A stretch of 64,000 nucleotides of DNA from Merdimmobilis hominis (GTDB taxonomy: Bacteria > Bacillota > Clostridia > Oscillospirales > Ruminococcaceae), in assembly GCF_016901855.1 (NCBI RefSeq), contig NZ_JACJKY010000008.1:1-64000 (forward strand), written 5' to 3'. The position numbers and the translations under genes were made by a program. Under the pieces are notes generated by a model that saw only the letters and a program-made list of their open reading frames with translations, was not told the DNA's origin and did not search any database. This document shows, in pieces, positions 25,277-33,529 of this stretch; the stretch's first letter is position 1, and every line of letters starts with the position of its first letter.

Positions 25277-28200
25277 ATGAAAAAGATGATTTCTATCCTG
25301 CTGAGTGTTGCTTTGTTTTTATCTGTTTTCCCAGTTTCAGTTTTTGCGGCTGGGGCTACCAATGAATACACTGAAGGTTATTATACTTATACTGTGGAGA
25401 ACGGCGAAGCAACGATTACAGATTGTGACGATAGCATTACTGGAGATGTTGTACTGCCGGATACCTTGGGTGGATATCCGGTGACAGAAATAGGTGCTTA
25501 TGCATTTCGTAGTTGTAGCGGCTTGATTAGCATAAAAATACCGGATAGCGTAACGAATATTGAAGGGGCGGCATTCGAGAGTTGTACAAATTTAACCGAC
25601 GTTGAAATACCAGATAGCGTGACAGGGCGGATAAACGATTATATGTTTTATGGCTGTAGCGGTTTGACCAGCGTTAAGATCCCCGATAGCGTGACGATGA
25701 TAGGCTTTTATACATTTTACGGTTGTAGTAATCTGACTAATGTTGAGATACCAAACAGCGTGACATCTATAGGCAGTCATGCATTTCGTGGTTGTACGGG
25801 TTTGACTAGCGTTGAGATACCGGACAGCGTGACATGGCTGGGGAATAATGTTTTTTATGGCTGTAGTGGCTTAACCAGCGTTACAATACCATCTAGTGTG
25901 ACGAGTATATGGAGTGGAACATTTGGTGATTGTGAAAAACTTAAAAAAGTGTATTATGAATCCGATATAACAGCATGGTGCAATATTAATTTTCAAGGTA
26001 GCTCAGCTAATCCACTTTGCAACAATGGAACGCTGTATGTGAATGGTGAAGCCGTTCATGATTTAGTTATACCAGATGTCGTCAAAAAAATAGGGGACTA
26101 TACGTTTGCAAGCTATAGTGGATTAATTAGTGTAAAAATATCAGGCGGCGTAACGAGTATAGGAGATGGTGCATTTGAGAATTGCACAGGCTTGACCAGC
26201 ATTGAAATACCAAACAGTGTGACACGGATAGGAAGTAGTGCATTTGAGGGTTGTACAGGTTTGACTAATATAGAAATGTCAGACGGCGTGACAAGTATAG
26301 GAAGCTCTGCATTTGAGAACTGCACAGGCCTGACTAGTATCAAAATACCAGACAGCGTGACGAGTATAGGAGATTCTGCATTTGAGAATTGTACATTGGC
26401 TAATATAGAATTATCAGATAGTGTGACATTTATAGGAAATTACACATTTAAAGGGTGTAAAGACTTAACCGATATTGAAATACCAGATAGTGTAACAAGT
26501 ATGGGACACTATGTGTTTCAGGACTGTACAGGCTTAACCAGCATTGAGATACCGGACAGCGTGGAAGTGATAAAAAGTTTTGCATTTGAGGGCTGTACGG
26601 GTTTGACTAAGATAAAAATATCAAACAGTATGACGAGTATATGGGATTCTACATTTCAGAACTGTACAGGCTTAACCAGCATTGAGATACCGGACAGCGT
26701 GGAAGTGATAGGAAATTCCGCATTTAAAGGGTGTACAGGCTTAACCAGTATTGAAATACCAGACAGTGTAAGGGGTATATGTGATTCTGCATTTCGGAAC
26801 TGTACAAGCTTGACTAACATTGAAATACCAGACGGCGAGACGATTATATGGGATTCTGTATTTGAGAACTGTACAGGCTTGACTAGTATCAAAATACCAA
26901 ACGGCGTGACGAGTATATATGATTCTGCATTTCGGAACTGTACAAGCTTGACTAACATTGAAATACCAGACAGTGTGACGAGTATAGGCGATTATGCATT
27001 TCAGAACTGTACAGGCTTGACTAGTATCAAAATACCAAATAGTGTAACGAGTATAGGAAATGATGCATTCCCCTCAGAGATGACCATTCTCTGTACAAAC
27101 AACTCTGCGGCACACACCTATGCTTTGCAACACCACATTACATATGAACTTTTTCCATACATTTATTTGTCAACAAACACATTCCATGTCGGAGACGAAT
27201 ATCAGCTTACTATTGTAAGTGATTCGGCAGTAGATGTTTGTTGGTATTCTTCCAATCCAGATGTAGCCAGTATAAGTTCTTCCGGTAATATGACCGCTCT
27301 TTCAGAAGGGAAAACACTAATCACAGCGGTAATAAGTGGCTACACAGAAGAAGATTATGTAGCCACATGCCTTGTAACCATTAAACCTGTATATCATGTG
27401 TATTATATATCTGCCGGAGAAGTGCAACTGCCAGCAACACAACGTAAATTGTCTGAGAAAGTATTGACATTTTCTTCCTATACCCCTGTGCGCACGGGAT
27501 ACCGTTTTGAAGGCTGGTCTACAGAGCCAAACGATACAACTGTGGAATACCAGCCCGGAGATACATATACAGAAGATGCAGATTTAACCCTATATGCTGT
27601 CTGGAAATGGACTCCAAAATGTTCGGCCTGTGACGGTACTGGTCAGAAAAGAGTATCGTGCCAAGAATGTGATGGCGATGGATATACTACAGTCAAGACA
27701 TCAAGAACATGTACCAGATGCAGTGGAAAAGGGACTGTGAAACAAACGTATACGGTCAAAGAAGAACATACCTGCCCCATCTGCCATGGCGAACTGGTAA
27801 CATGGAGTGATTCATTACAAGGTTGGGTACCATGCCGCGGTTGTAATGGGTTGGGAACAGTGACCGTTGAGGTAGAAAAAGAAAAAAATGTGACCTGTTC
27901 AACTTGCAATGGCCTTGGAAAAATATATAGCACAAGCACAAAAACATGTAGCACATGCCTTGGCGTAGGTTACAAAAAAGTGCGTTGTACTCAGTGCGGC
28001 GGCGATGGTATCTGCACACAGGATTCTTTCGGCGTATCTTATGACCCCAATGGTGGAACAGGAGCGCCCGCGTCTCAAACAAAGGAAAAGGCTTCTTCCC
28101 TGACTTTGAGTAAAGACATTCCGGTAAAAGACGGATATATTTTCTGTGGCTGGTCAACAAGCGTAGGCGGTTCGGTGAAATACCAGCCGGGAGATATTTA

Positions 28201-28465
28201 TTCCGCTGATCAGGATTTAATATTAGTCGCAGTGTGGCAGAAAGAACCGGAGCCTATCCCCGGTTATTCCTGCGGAGATATTGACAATAACGGAACAATC
28301 AACCTGAAAGATGTAACACAGTTGCAAAAATATCTGGCAGGCTGGGACGTGGAAGTTGCAACGGAATATTGTGACGTCAATGCAGATGGTAAAATTAACC
28401 TGAAAGATGTAACCCATCTACAAAAATATTTGGCTGGCTGGGAGGTGAAACTCGGCCAATCATAA
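25277..28465 (+). CDS. Secreted BspA-type LRR protein with CxxCxGxG module and C-terminal dockerin
   Basis: A 1062-aa secreted protein. Order of parts: signal peptide (1-25, MKKMISILLSVALFLSV); about 21 BspA-type leucine-rich repeats of 23 residues (about 75-620, e.g. FENCTGLTSIEIPDSVTSIG); an Ig-like Big_2 domain (629-708); an InlB/Flg_new repeat (710-780); eight CxxC pairs, most followed by GxG as in the DnaJ zinc domain (782-914); a second Flg_new repeat (920-990); and a type-I dockerin (999-1062) with duplicated calcium loops DIDNNGTINLKD and DVNADGKINLKD. The ATG at 25277 has AGGGAGAA upstream. The LRR part suggests adhesion. The dockerin should bind a cohesin, and one is encoded by the next gene. 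Confidence 0.93.
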   Translation: MKKMISILLSVALFLSVFPVSVFAAGATNEYTEGYYTYTVENGEATITDCDDSITGDVVLPDTLGGYPVTEIGAYAFRSCSGLISIKIPDSVTNIEGAAFESCTNLTDVEIPDSVTGRINDYMFYGCSGLTSVKIPDSVTMIGFYTFYGCSNLTNVEIPNSVTSIGSHAFRGCTGLTSVEIPDSVTWLGNNVFYGCSGLTSVTIPSSVTSIWSGTFGDCEKLKKVYYESDITAWCNINFQGSSANPLCNNGTLYVNGEAVHDLVIPDVVKKIGDYTFASYSGLISVKISGGVTSIGDGAFENCTGLTSIEIPNSVTRIGSSAFEGCTGLTNIEMSDGVTSIGSSAFENCTGLTSIKIPDSVTSIGDSAFENCTLANIELSDSVTFIGNYTFKGCKDLTDIEIPDSVTSMGHYVFQDCTGLTSIEIPDSVEVIKSFAFEGCTGLTKIKISNSMTSIWDSTFQNCTGLTSIEIPDSVEVIGNSAFKGCTGLTSIEIPDSVRGICDSAFRNCTSLTNIEIPDGETIIWDSVFENCTGLTSIKIPNGVTSIYDSAFRNCTSLTNIEIPDSVTSIGDYAFQNCTGLTSIKIPNSVTSIGNDAFPSEMTILCTNNSAAHTYALQHHITYELFPYIYLSTNTFHVGDEYQLTIVSDSAVDVCWYSSNPDVASISSSGNMTALSEGKTLITAVISGYTEEDYVATCLVTIKPVYHVYYISAGEVQLPATQRKLSEKVLTFSSYTPVRTGYRFEGWSTEPNDTTVEYQPGDTYTEDADLTLYAVWKWTPKCSACDGTGQKRVSCQECDGDGYTTVKTSRTCTRCSGKGTVKQTYTVKEEHTCPICHGELVTWSDSLQGWVPCRGCNGLGTVTVEVEKEKNVTCSTCNGLGKIYSTSTKTCSTCLGVGYKKVRCTQCGGDGICTQDSFGVSYDPNGGTGAPASQTKEKASSLTLSKDIPVKDGYIFCGWSTSVGGSVKYQPGDIYSADQDLILVAVWQKEPEPIPGYSCGDIDNNGTINLKDVTQLQKYLAGWDVEVATEYCDVNADGKINLKDVTHLQKYLAGWEVKLGQS
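25490..27060 (+). repeat. Tandem 69-bp coding repeats of the LRR region
   Basis: About 21 imperfect 69-bp units, each coding one 23-residue LRR. Several distant units are almost identical at DNA level (for example those around 26530 and 26650, and those around 26800 and 26930), so the gene can expand or contract by recombination. Confidence 0.85.
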
Positions 28466-28550
28466 AGCAAAATTAAACCAATCGAAACAGACGGAATTGT
28501 CAGGCGCATGGAAGCCTGTCAGTCAAAAAATCGAAACGGAGGTAAAAAAC

Positions 28551-29918
28551 ATGAAGAAGTTTATTGCAATGATAACTTCCATTTGTCTCTGTGCAGTCGC
28601 TTTTCTTTCTACTCCTGCCCTTGTATCTGCGGTAGGCAACGATGAACCTGCGTTTATCGTTGAGGAAGTAAGCGGCTATGCGGGAGACGAGGTAACAGTC
28701 AACATCAACGTAAAAAATAATCCGGGAATCTGTTCTGCGGGTGTAACCGTGAGCTATGATGGAACTGCTCTGGAATTAAAGTCAGTAGAGAATGGCACCG
28801 TGCTAGAGGGCATGGTTCCTGTAAATGTAGCGAATAATCCGTGCAAAATTCTATGGAATACATTGGCCGATTCCACCGCAAACGGTGTACTTGTAACTTT
28901 GACTTTCACCGTCAAAGAAAATGCAGATTCGGGAAAATCAGCGATTACACTAACCTATGACCCGGACGAGGTATATAACATTGATATGACAAATGTTGCC
29001 TTTGCAGTAGAAAATGGTTCTGTTACGGTAAACTGCAACCATGTAGCTGGCGCTTGGGAAGAAGAAAATCCGGCCAGTTGCACAGAGACGGGAACCGAAG
29101 TACAGAAATGTACCAAATGCGGCACAGTTTTGAACAGACGGGACACCGATGCTTTAGGGCACAGCTTTGGGAAATGGGAAACCGTGACCTCTCCCGACTG
29201 TACCAATAAAGGAAGCGAAAAGCGCACCTGCTCTGTCTGCCAGTATACAGAAACCCGTGATATTGACCCCTTGGGTCATAGCTGGGAATCCGACTATACG
29301 ATTGATAAAGAAGCCACCTGCACAGAAGATGGCAGTCAGTCTATCCACTGTTCCAGATGTGACGCTGTAAAAGACAGTCAGGTAATCCCGAAAGGCCACA
29401 AATACGGAGAATGGATTGTGGATAAGGAAGCTACCTGTACCGAAGATGGAAGCCGTCACCGTGTCTGCTCTGTCTGCAATGAAGAAGAAAACGAATCTAT
29501 TCCTGCGGCACATCAGTTTGGCGAATGGGAAACCATCACAGCGCCTACCTGCACGGAAAAAGGCAGTGAACAGCGTGCATGTTCTGTTTGCAAGGAAGTT
29601 GAAACCCGGGATATAGACGCAACTGGCCATAGCTGGGAAACCGAGTTCACCATTGACAAAGAACCGACTGCAACCGAAGATGGGAGCAAGTCAATCCACT
29701 GCAAAAACTGCGACGCTGTGAAGGACGTTACAGTGATTCCGGCAGGAACAACAGCAACAGATCCGACGGAACCATCTAGTCCCTCGGATTCTTCCGAAAG
29801 CGATGTACCCCAAACGGGCGACAGCTTCCCCGTTGAAGTTTTGATCGTGTTCTTTGTTGCCGCTGGAGCCTTGACGGTTCTTTTAGTGGTCAACAAAAAG
29901 CGTGTTCGCTCAAAATAA
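28551..29918 (+). CDS. Sortase-anchored cohesin protein (mini-scaffoldin)
   Basis: A 455-aa surface protein. It has a signal peptide (1-27) and a type-I-like cohesin domain (about 34-160, with EEVSGYAGDEVTVNINVKNN, then GVTVSYDGTALELKSVE and LTYDPDEVYNI). About five Cys-pair repeats of roughly 40 residues follow (161-402, pattern CTxxGS, CxxC, GH, W). A Ser/Thr/Pro linker, VPQTG (419-423), a membrane helix and a basic tail KKRVRSK close the protein. The last three form a cell-wall sorting signal of LPxTG type with Val in place of Leu. ACGGAGG precedes the ATG. It follows the dockerin gene by 85 bp in the same direction. Confidence 0.9.
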   Translation: MKKFIAMITSICLCAVAFLSTPALVSAVGNDEPAFIVEEVSGYAGDEVTVNINVKNNPGICSAGVTVSYDGTALELKSVENGTVLEGMVPVNVANNPCKILWNTLADSTANGVLVTLTFTVKENADSGKSAITLTYDPDEVYNIDMTNVAFAVENGSVTVNCNHVAGAWEEENPASCTETGTEVQKCTKCGTVLNRRDTDALGHSFGKWETVTSPDCTNKGSEKRTCSVCQYTETRDIDPLGHSWESDYTIDKEATCTEDGSQSIHCSRCDAVKDSQVIPKGHKYGEWIVDKEATCTEDGSRHRVCSVCNEEENESIPAAHQFGEWETITAPTCTEKGSEQRACSVCKEVETRDIDATGHSWETEFTIDKEPTATEDGSKSIHCKNCDAVKDVTVIPAGTTATDPTEPSSPSDSSESDVPQTGDSFPVEVLIVFFVAAGALTVLLVVNKKRVRSK

Positions 29919-29937
29919 CATCAGGATAACACCCCAT

Positions 29938-29970
29938 AGGGCAGGACTTTGATAGTTCTGCCCTTTTTCT
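29938..29970 (+). terminator. Terminator of the cohesin gene
   Basis: AGGGCAGGACT / AGTTCTGCCCT stem followed by TTTTTC, 20 bp after the stop. Confidence 0.85.
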
Positions 29971-30064
29971 ATAAAATCAAAGAGTTCATTTTCTTTATAG
30001 TTTTGCAGTCCTGTTAAATAACCAAAATCCCCTGAAAAATCAGGTAAAAATATTAAAGAAACTA

Positions 30065-30113
30065 TTTACCTCCTTTCGTTTATATCTTATAATGTTATTA
30101 TAGAAAAACGAAA
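30065..30113 (+). promoter_or_regulatory. Promoter and flanking repeat of the small recombinase
   Basis: TTTACC (30065-30070), 17-bp spacer, TATAAT (30088-30093). The inverted repeat TTTCGTTT / AAACGAAA (30074-30081, 30106-30113) brackets the -10 region and could be a binding site for the recombinase or a regulator. Confidence 0.65.
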
Positions 30114-30127
30114 AGAGGCATTTCTAT

Positions 30128-30715
30128 ATGATTTACGGGTATGCGAGATGTTCAACAAATGAATCTATGCAAGATATTGACCGGCAGATTCGGGAACTGA
30201 AACAACAGGGTGCAAAAGATAAAACCATCTATCGGGAATATGAGAGCGGGACAAAGACCAATCGGGCAGAATTACAAAAGCTTCTTGATATTGTAAAACC
30301 CGGCGACACCATTTTAGCAACAGAAGTCAGCCGAATTACCCGCAGTACCAAACAGCTTTGTGATATCATAGAGTTGGCAAAGAACCGGAAAATAAAGCTT
30401 GTTTTAGGCTCTTTTGTGGTGGATTGCCGGAAAGAGCTTGACCCTATGACTGAGGGAATGCTGAAAATGATGGGTGTCTTTGCCGAACTGGAACGGAATA
30501 TGATAAGCCAGCGAGTAAAAAGCGGTATGGAGAATGCCAAATCCAAAGGGAAAGCGATTGGGCGGCCTGCGGTCACAGCCGACGATATTCCCGCTATTTT
30601 CTATCGGCATTATCCGAAATACCAAAAGGGCGAAATCAACAAAAAAGAGTTTTCAAGGCTCTGTTCCCTGTCTTATCCGACGATTTATAAATACCTTCGG
30701 ATTGTTGAGGGTTAA
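30128..30715 (+). CDS. Serine recombinase, resolvase/invertase type
   Basis: A 195-aa site-specific recombinase. The N-terminal catalytic domain has MIYGYARCSTNE with the nucleophile Ser9. The helix region FAELERNMISQRVKSGMENA is followed by a small DNA-binding HTH at the C terminus (KKEFSRLCSLSYPTIYKYLR). The size and layout are those of small resolvases rather than integrases. It lies 20 bp before a large serine recombinase in the same direction. It may resolve multimers or invert a segment; no second res-like site was found. Confidence 0.9.
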   Translation: MIYGYARCSTNESMQDIDRQIRELKQQGAKDKTIYREYESGTKTNRAELQKLLDIVKPGDTILATEVSRITRSTKQLCDIIELAKNRKIKLVLGSFVVDCRKELDPMTEGMLKMMGVFAELERNMISQRVKSGMENAKSKGKAIGRPAVTADDIPAIFYRHYPKYQKGEINKKEFSRLCSLSYPTIYKYLRIVEG

Positions 30716-30735
30716 AGTATTAGGAAGGTGCGAAA

Positions 30736-32250
30736 ATGAACGTTGTAATTTATGCTCGTTACTCAGACAGTAAACAGCGAGAAGAATCCATTGAAGGCCA
30801 ATTAAAAGTATGCTGTGACTATGCCGAAAAAGAGGGCTATAACATTATTGGGGAATACATAGACAGAGCGATCAGTGCAAAAACAGATGACAGGCCACAA
30901 TTCCAGCGCATGATTCGTGACAGTAGCAAAAAATTTTTTCAAGGAATTATTGTTTACCAGTTAGACCGCTTTGCTCGAAATAGATATGACAGTGCACACT
31001 ATAAACATATTCTGAAAAAGAATGGCGTTACTGTTATTAGTGCGAGAGAAACCATAACCGATGATGCAAGCGGTATTTTGGTTGAGGCCATGCTGGAAGG
31101 TATGGCTGAATATTATTCCGTAGAGCTTTCACAGAAAGTAACCCGTGGAATGAATATCAATGCAGAAAAAGGACTTTCAAATGGTGGGACTACTCCATTA
31201 GGCTATCGCATTGAAAATAAACGTTATGTACTTGATGAAGAACGTGCCCCCATAGTTCGGGAAATTTTCGCAAAGTATGCTGATGATTGGAGTATGAAGA
31301 AAATTTGTGACAGTTTGAATGAAAGACATATAACAACGGCACAGGGGACATCTTTCAATAAAAATTCTTTACATACCATGTTGAAAAATAGAAAATACTT
31401 AGGGATTTATATATATAACGGTCATGAAATTCCGGGCGGAATGCCGCAGATAATTAATAAAGACCTTTTTGATAAAGTACAGGAAAAAATGATAGCAAAT
31501 AAAAAAGCTCCTGCGCGTGCAAGAGCAAAAGCGGAATATATCCTTTCGGGAAAATTATTTTGCGGTTACTGTAAAGAAAAAATGACAGGACACAGCAGTA
31601 ATCAAATCAGTAAAAAAGGTGTGATATTCAACTATTATAAATGCAAAAATTCCGGGAAAGGCAAAACCTGTAACAAGAAGATGGTGCATAAAGACTATAT
31701 TGAAGATATTGTAGTAAATGAATGCCGGAAACTTCTTACACCGCAGAATATCCGCAAGATTGCAAAAGAAGTGGTTAAAATTGCTTTAAGCATGGACGAC
31801 CGTTCCGAAATGAAACGTCTGGAAAGTCTGATTCAAAAAGCACAGGAAGAAAAATCAAATCAAATGGCCTCTCTTCGTGCCTGTAAAGATGATACGATTC
31901 GGGAAATGATATTTGAGGACTTAGGGAAAATAGGGGCTGATATAAAAGAGCTGGAAAAACAGCTTGAAGTTGAAAAAGCAAGACATTACGTTATGACAGA
32001 ACAACAGGTTATCGCTCATCTTACAAAATTAACAAATGGTGATATCCGTGATAAGACCTATCGAAAGTCGTTAATTCGGCTGTTTGTCAACAAAATCTTT
32101 CTGTACGATGATAGAATCACTATAACTTTTAATACAGGTGATGAAGAAACTACAATCACCGATGTTTTACTTTCAAAAATTGAAAATGGCTTATCGGGGA
32201 AAAATCTTTGTGTATTAAACAATGCGGTTCACCAAGATAAAACGCTGTAA
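30736..32250 (+). CDS. Large serine recombinase (probable integrase of the element)
   Basis: A 504-aa large serine recombinase. The catalytic domain has VVIYARYSDSKQREESIEGQ with Ser10. The recombinase domain has LGYRIENKRYVLDEERAPIV, followed by a zinc-ribbon domain (LFCGYCKEKM and CKNSGKGKTCNKK). A coiled coil runs at about residues 360-430. The last 14 or so codons lie across and beyond the TATTAAACAA repeat (32213-32222), so the C-terminal residues may be supplied by the chromosome at the integration site. Most likely catalyses integration and excision of the element. Confidence 0.9.
   Translation: MNVVIYARYSDSKQREESIEGQLKVCCDYAEKEGYNIIGEYIDRAISAKTDDRPQFQRMIRDSSKKFFQGIIVYQLDRFARNRYDSAHYKHILKKNGVTVISARETITDDASGILVEAMLEGMAEYYSVELSQKVTRGMNINAEKGLSNGGTTPLGYRIENKRYVLDEERAPIVREIFAKYADDWSMKKICDSLNERHITTAQGTSFNKNSLHTMLKNRKYLGIYIYNGHEIPGGMPQIINKDLFDKVQEKMIANKKAPARARAKAEYILSGKLFCGYCKEKMTGHSSNQISKKGVIFNYYKCKNSGKGKTCNKKMVHKDYIEDIVVNECRKLLTPQNIRKIAKEVVKIALSMDDRSEMKRLESLIQKAQEEKSNQMASLRACKDDTIREMIFEDLGKIGADIKELEKQLEVEKARHYVMTEQQVIAHLTKLTNGDIRDKTYRKSLIRLFVNKIFLYDDRITITFNTGDEETTITDVLLSKIENGLSGKNLCVLNNAVHQDKTL
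32213..32222 (+). repeat. Candidate attR core
   Basis: TATTAAACAA inside the 3' end of the large recombinase gene; identical to 19791-19800 beside tRNA-Lys. Confidence 0.45.
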
Positions 32251-32277
32251 GCAAACGCTTACAGCGTTTTTTGTTTT
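32239..32277 (+). terminator. Terminator after the large recombinase
   Basis: AAAACGCTGTAAGC / GCTTACAGCGTTTT, then a T-run. If the att model is right, this is the original tRNA-Lys terminator displaced by the insertion. Confidence 0.85.
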
Positions 32278-32295
32278 TTCTTTCTTCAATATGAA

Positions 32296-32325
32296 AAACC
32301 GGGCGGAAAATTTCCGCCCGGTTTC
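32296..32325 (-). terminator. Terminator of the ROK gene
   Basis: AAACCGGGCGGAAA / TTTCCGCCCGGTTT stem, T-run on the minus strand, 5 bp from the ROK stop. Confidence 0.85.
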
Positions 32326-32330
32326 TTTTA

Positions 32331-33326
32331 TTATGCCACATTCCATGTGCTGTCCAAATAAAAACACCGTTCCACCGCAATCGCACATCCGGCAAGATAA
32401 ATCCGTTCCTCTGTTGCAAACGCCCGCTCGCAGAGAAGCTTTCTTCCCAACAACTGCTGCATTTCATCAACCACCGCGTCAAACGTTTCCGCCGAAGAAA
32501 TAAGCGTTCCGCCGAACAGCATCTTCTCCGGGTCCAGCACATTTGCACACATTGCCGCGGTCTGTGCTGTTTTATGCACCGGATCAATCGCCGGCTCATT
32601 TTGATCGGCATATGCAGCAATCAATCCACGGCTGCCGCTGTACGGTCGGCCGCTCGCCAAAATGCCAACATCCACCGTCTGACCGCAGCAGCGCACCAGC
32701 ACCGCATGCCGTACACTGCTTCCGCCGAACAGCCGCTGCGCAATCAGCATGCCGGAAACCGTACGCGAAGTGATAATCGGAATCGTCAGTGCATGCGACA
32801 AATCACGCTTTAACCGCGTCAGCCGTTCGGCGCTCCCCGCTCCCTCAATCAAGTCCACCGCATTGTCGCTTAAACACACGCCAATGCCAAGCACACGCTT
32901 TAATACAATGTAGTTTTCTCTGCAGATCTGTTCAACCGCCGATACAATCTGCGACAGCGTTTCACGATATGTATTTCCAAGCGGCATCCGGCGTTTTTCC
33001 AGCGAATCTCCGTTTAAATTGGTGAGCCCGACGGTGATCCCATCTTTTTCGATCACTGCGCCAAATACCAAGCGATAGTTTTCATCAATTTTCAAAAGCA
33101 CTTTCCGTCTGCCGCGCTTTTGTGTCTGGATAATACTTTCTCCGCATTCCGAAAGAATCCCCTCTTTAATCATCTCATTCGTCAAAACAGTCACAAGCGA
33201 TTTTGCCAATCCCAAGCAAGACGCAATATCCACCCGCGAGCATGCTTTATAATGCCGAATGCAGTTTAAAATGTCGACTCGGCTTTTTGTTTTGGTATCC
33301 AATCGATGATTGATAGGGGTATTCAT
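32331..33326 (-). CDS. ROK-family transcriptional regulator
   Basis: A 331-aa NagC/XylR-type protein. An N-terminal winged HTH (CSRVDIASCLGLAKSLVTVL) precedes a ROK domain (LVFGAVIEKDGITVGLTNLN). The Cys-rich zinc motif and kinase signature of classic ROK kinases are not evident, so it is a regulator rather than a kinase. It probably senses a sugar or sugar phosphate; target genes are not apparent. It is divergent from an NhaC-type transporter across 200 bp, which could be its target. Confidence 0.82.
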   Translation of the reverse strand: MNTPINHRLDTKTKSRVDILNCIRHYKACSRVDIASCLGLAKSLVTVLTNEMIKEGILSECGESIIQTQKRGRRKVLLKIDENYRLVFGAVIEKDGITVGLTNLNGDSLEKRRMPLGNTYRETLSQIVSAVEQICRENYIVLKRVLGIGVCLSDNAVDLIEGAGSAERLTRLKRDLSHALTIPIITSRTVSGMLIAQRLFGGSSVRHAVLVRCCGQTVDVGILASGRPYSGSRGLIAAYADQNEPAIDPVHKTAQTAAMCANVLDPEKMLFGGTLISSAETFDAVVDEMQQLLGRKLLCERAFATEERIYLAGCAIAVERCFYLDSTWNVA

Positions 33327-33529
33327 CTGCGCACCTTCCTTCTTTATTTAGTATAGCGGATTTCACCGTGCTTTTTATGGACAGAAAATGAATTATATAC
33401 ATCCTCACACTGAATTCCTGTTCAGATCTCATTCAAATTGTCGTTTTTCATTGATTTTTCATGGCAATTTGTTATAATATGTTCATATATACGTCATATT
33501 TTACTGGACAGAAAGGTTGGTTTCTTTTC

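Larger units (their letters stand above)
19791..32222. mobile_element. AT-rich integrated element with serine recombinases, VapE-like protein and cohesin/dockerin cargo
   Basis: A block of about 12.4 kb, clearly more AT-rich than the flanks, lies between tRNA-Lys and a chromosomal ROK gene. Contents in order: XRE regulator, small ORF, VapE-like primase/helicase, small protein, second XRE regulator, unknown 284-aa protein, dockerin-bearing LRR protein, cohesin-bearing surface protein, small serine recombinase, large serine recombinase. The 10-bp repeat TATTAAACAA occurs at 19791-19800 and 32213-32222, the second copy inside the 3' end of the large recombinase gene; these are my candidate att cores. 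No conjugation or virion genes are visible, so it would need help to transfer. The block is well supported; the exact ends are inferred. Confidence 0.7.

Noticed and set aside
25490-27060. Regularly spaced repeats resembling a CRISPR array
   Set aside because: The 69-bp units are in-frame LRR codons within one long gene; there are no spacers.
19791-32222. Prophage
   Set aside because: No capsid, tail, terminase or lysis genes; VapE-like and recombinase genes alone fit a small integrative or satellite-type element.
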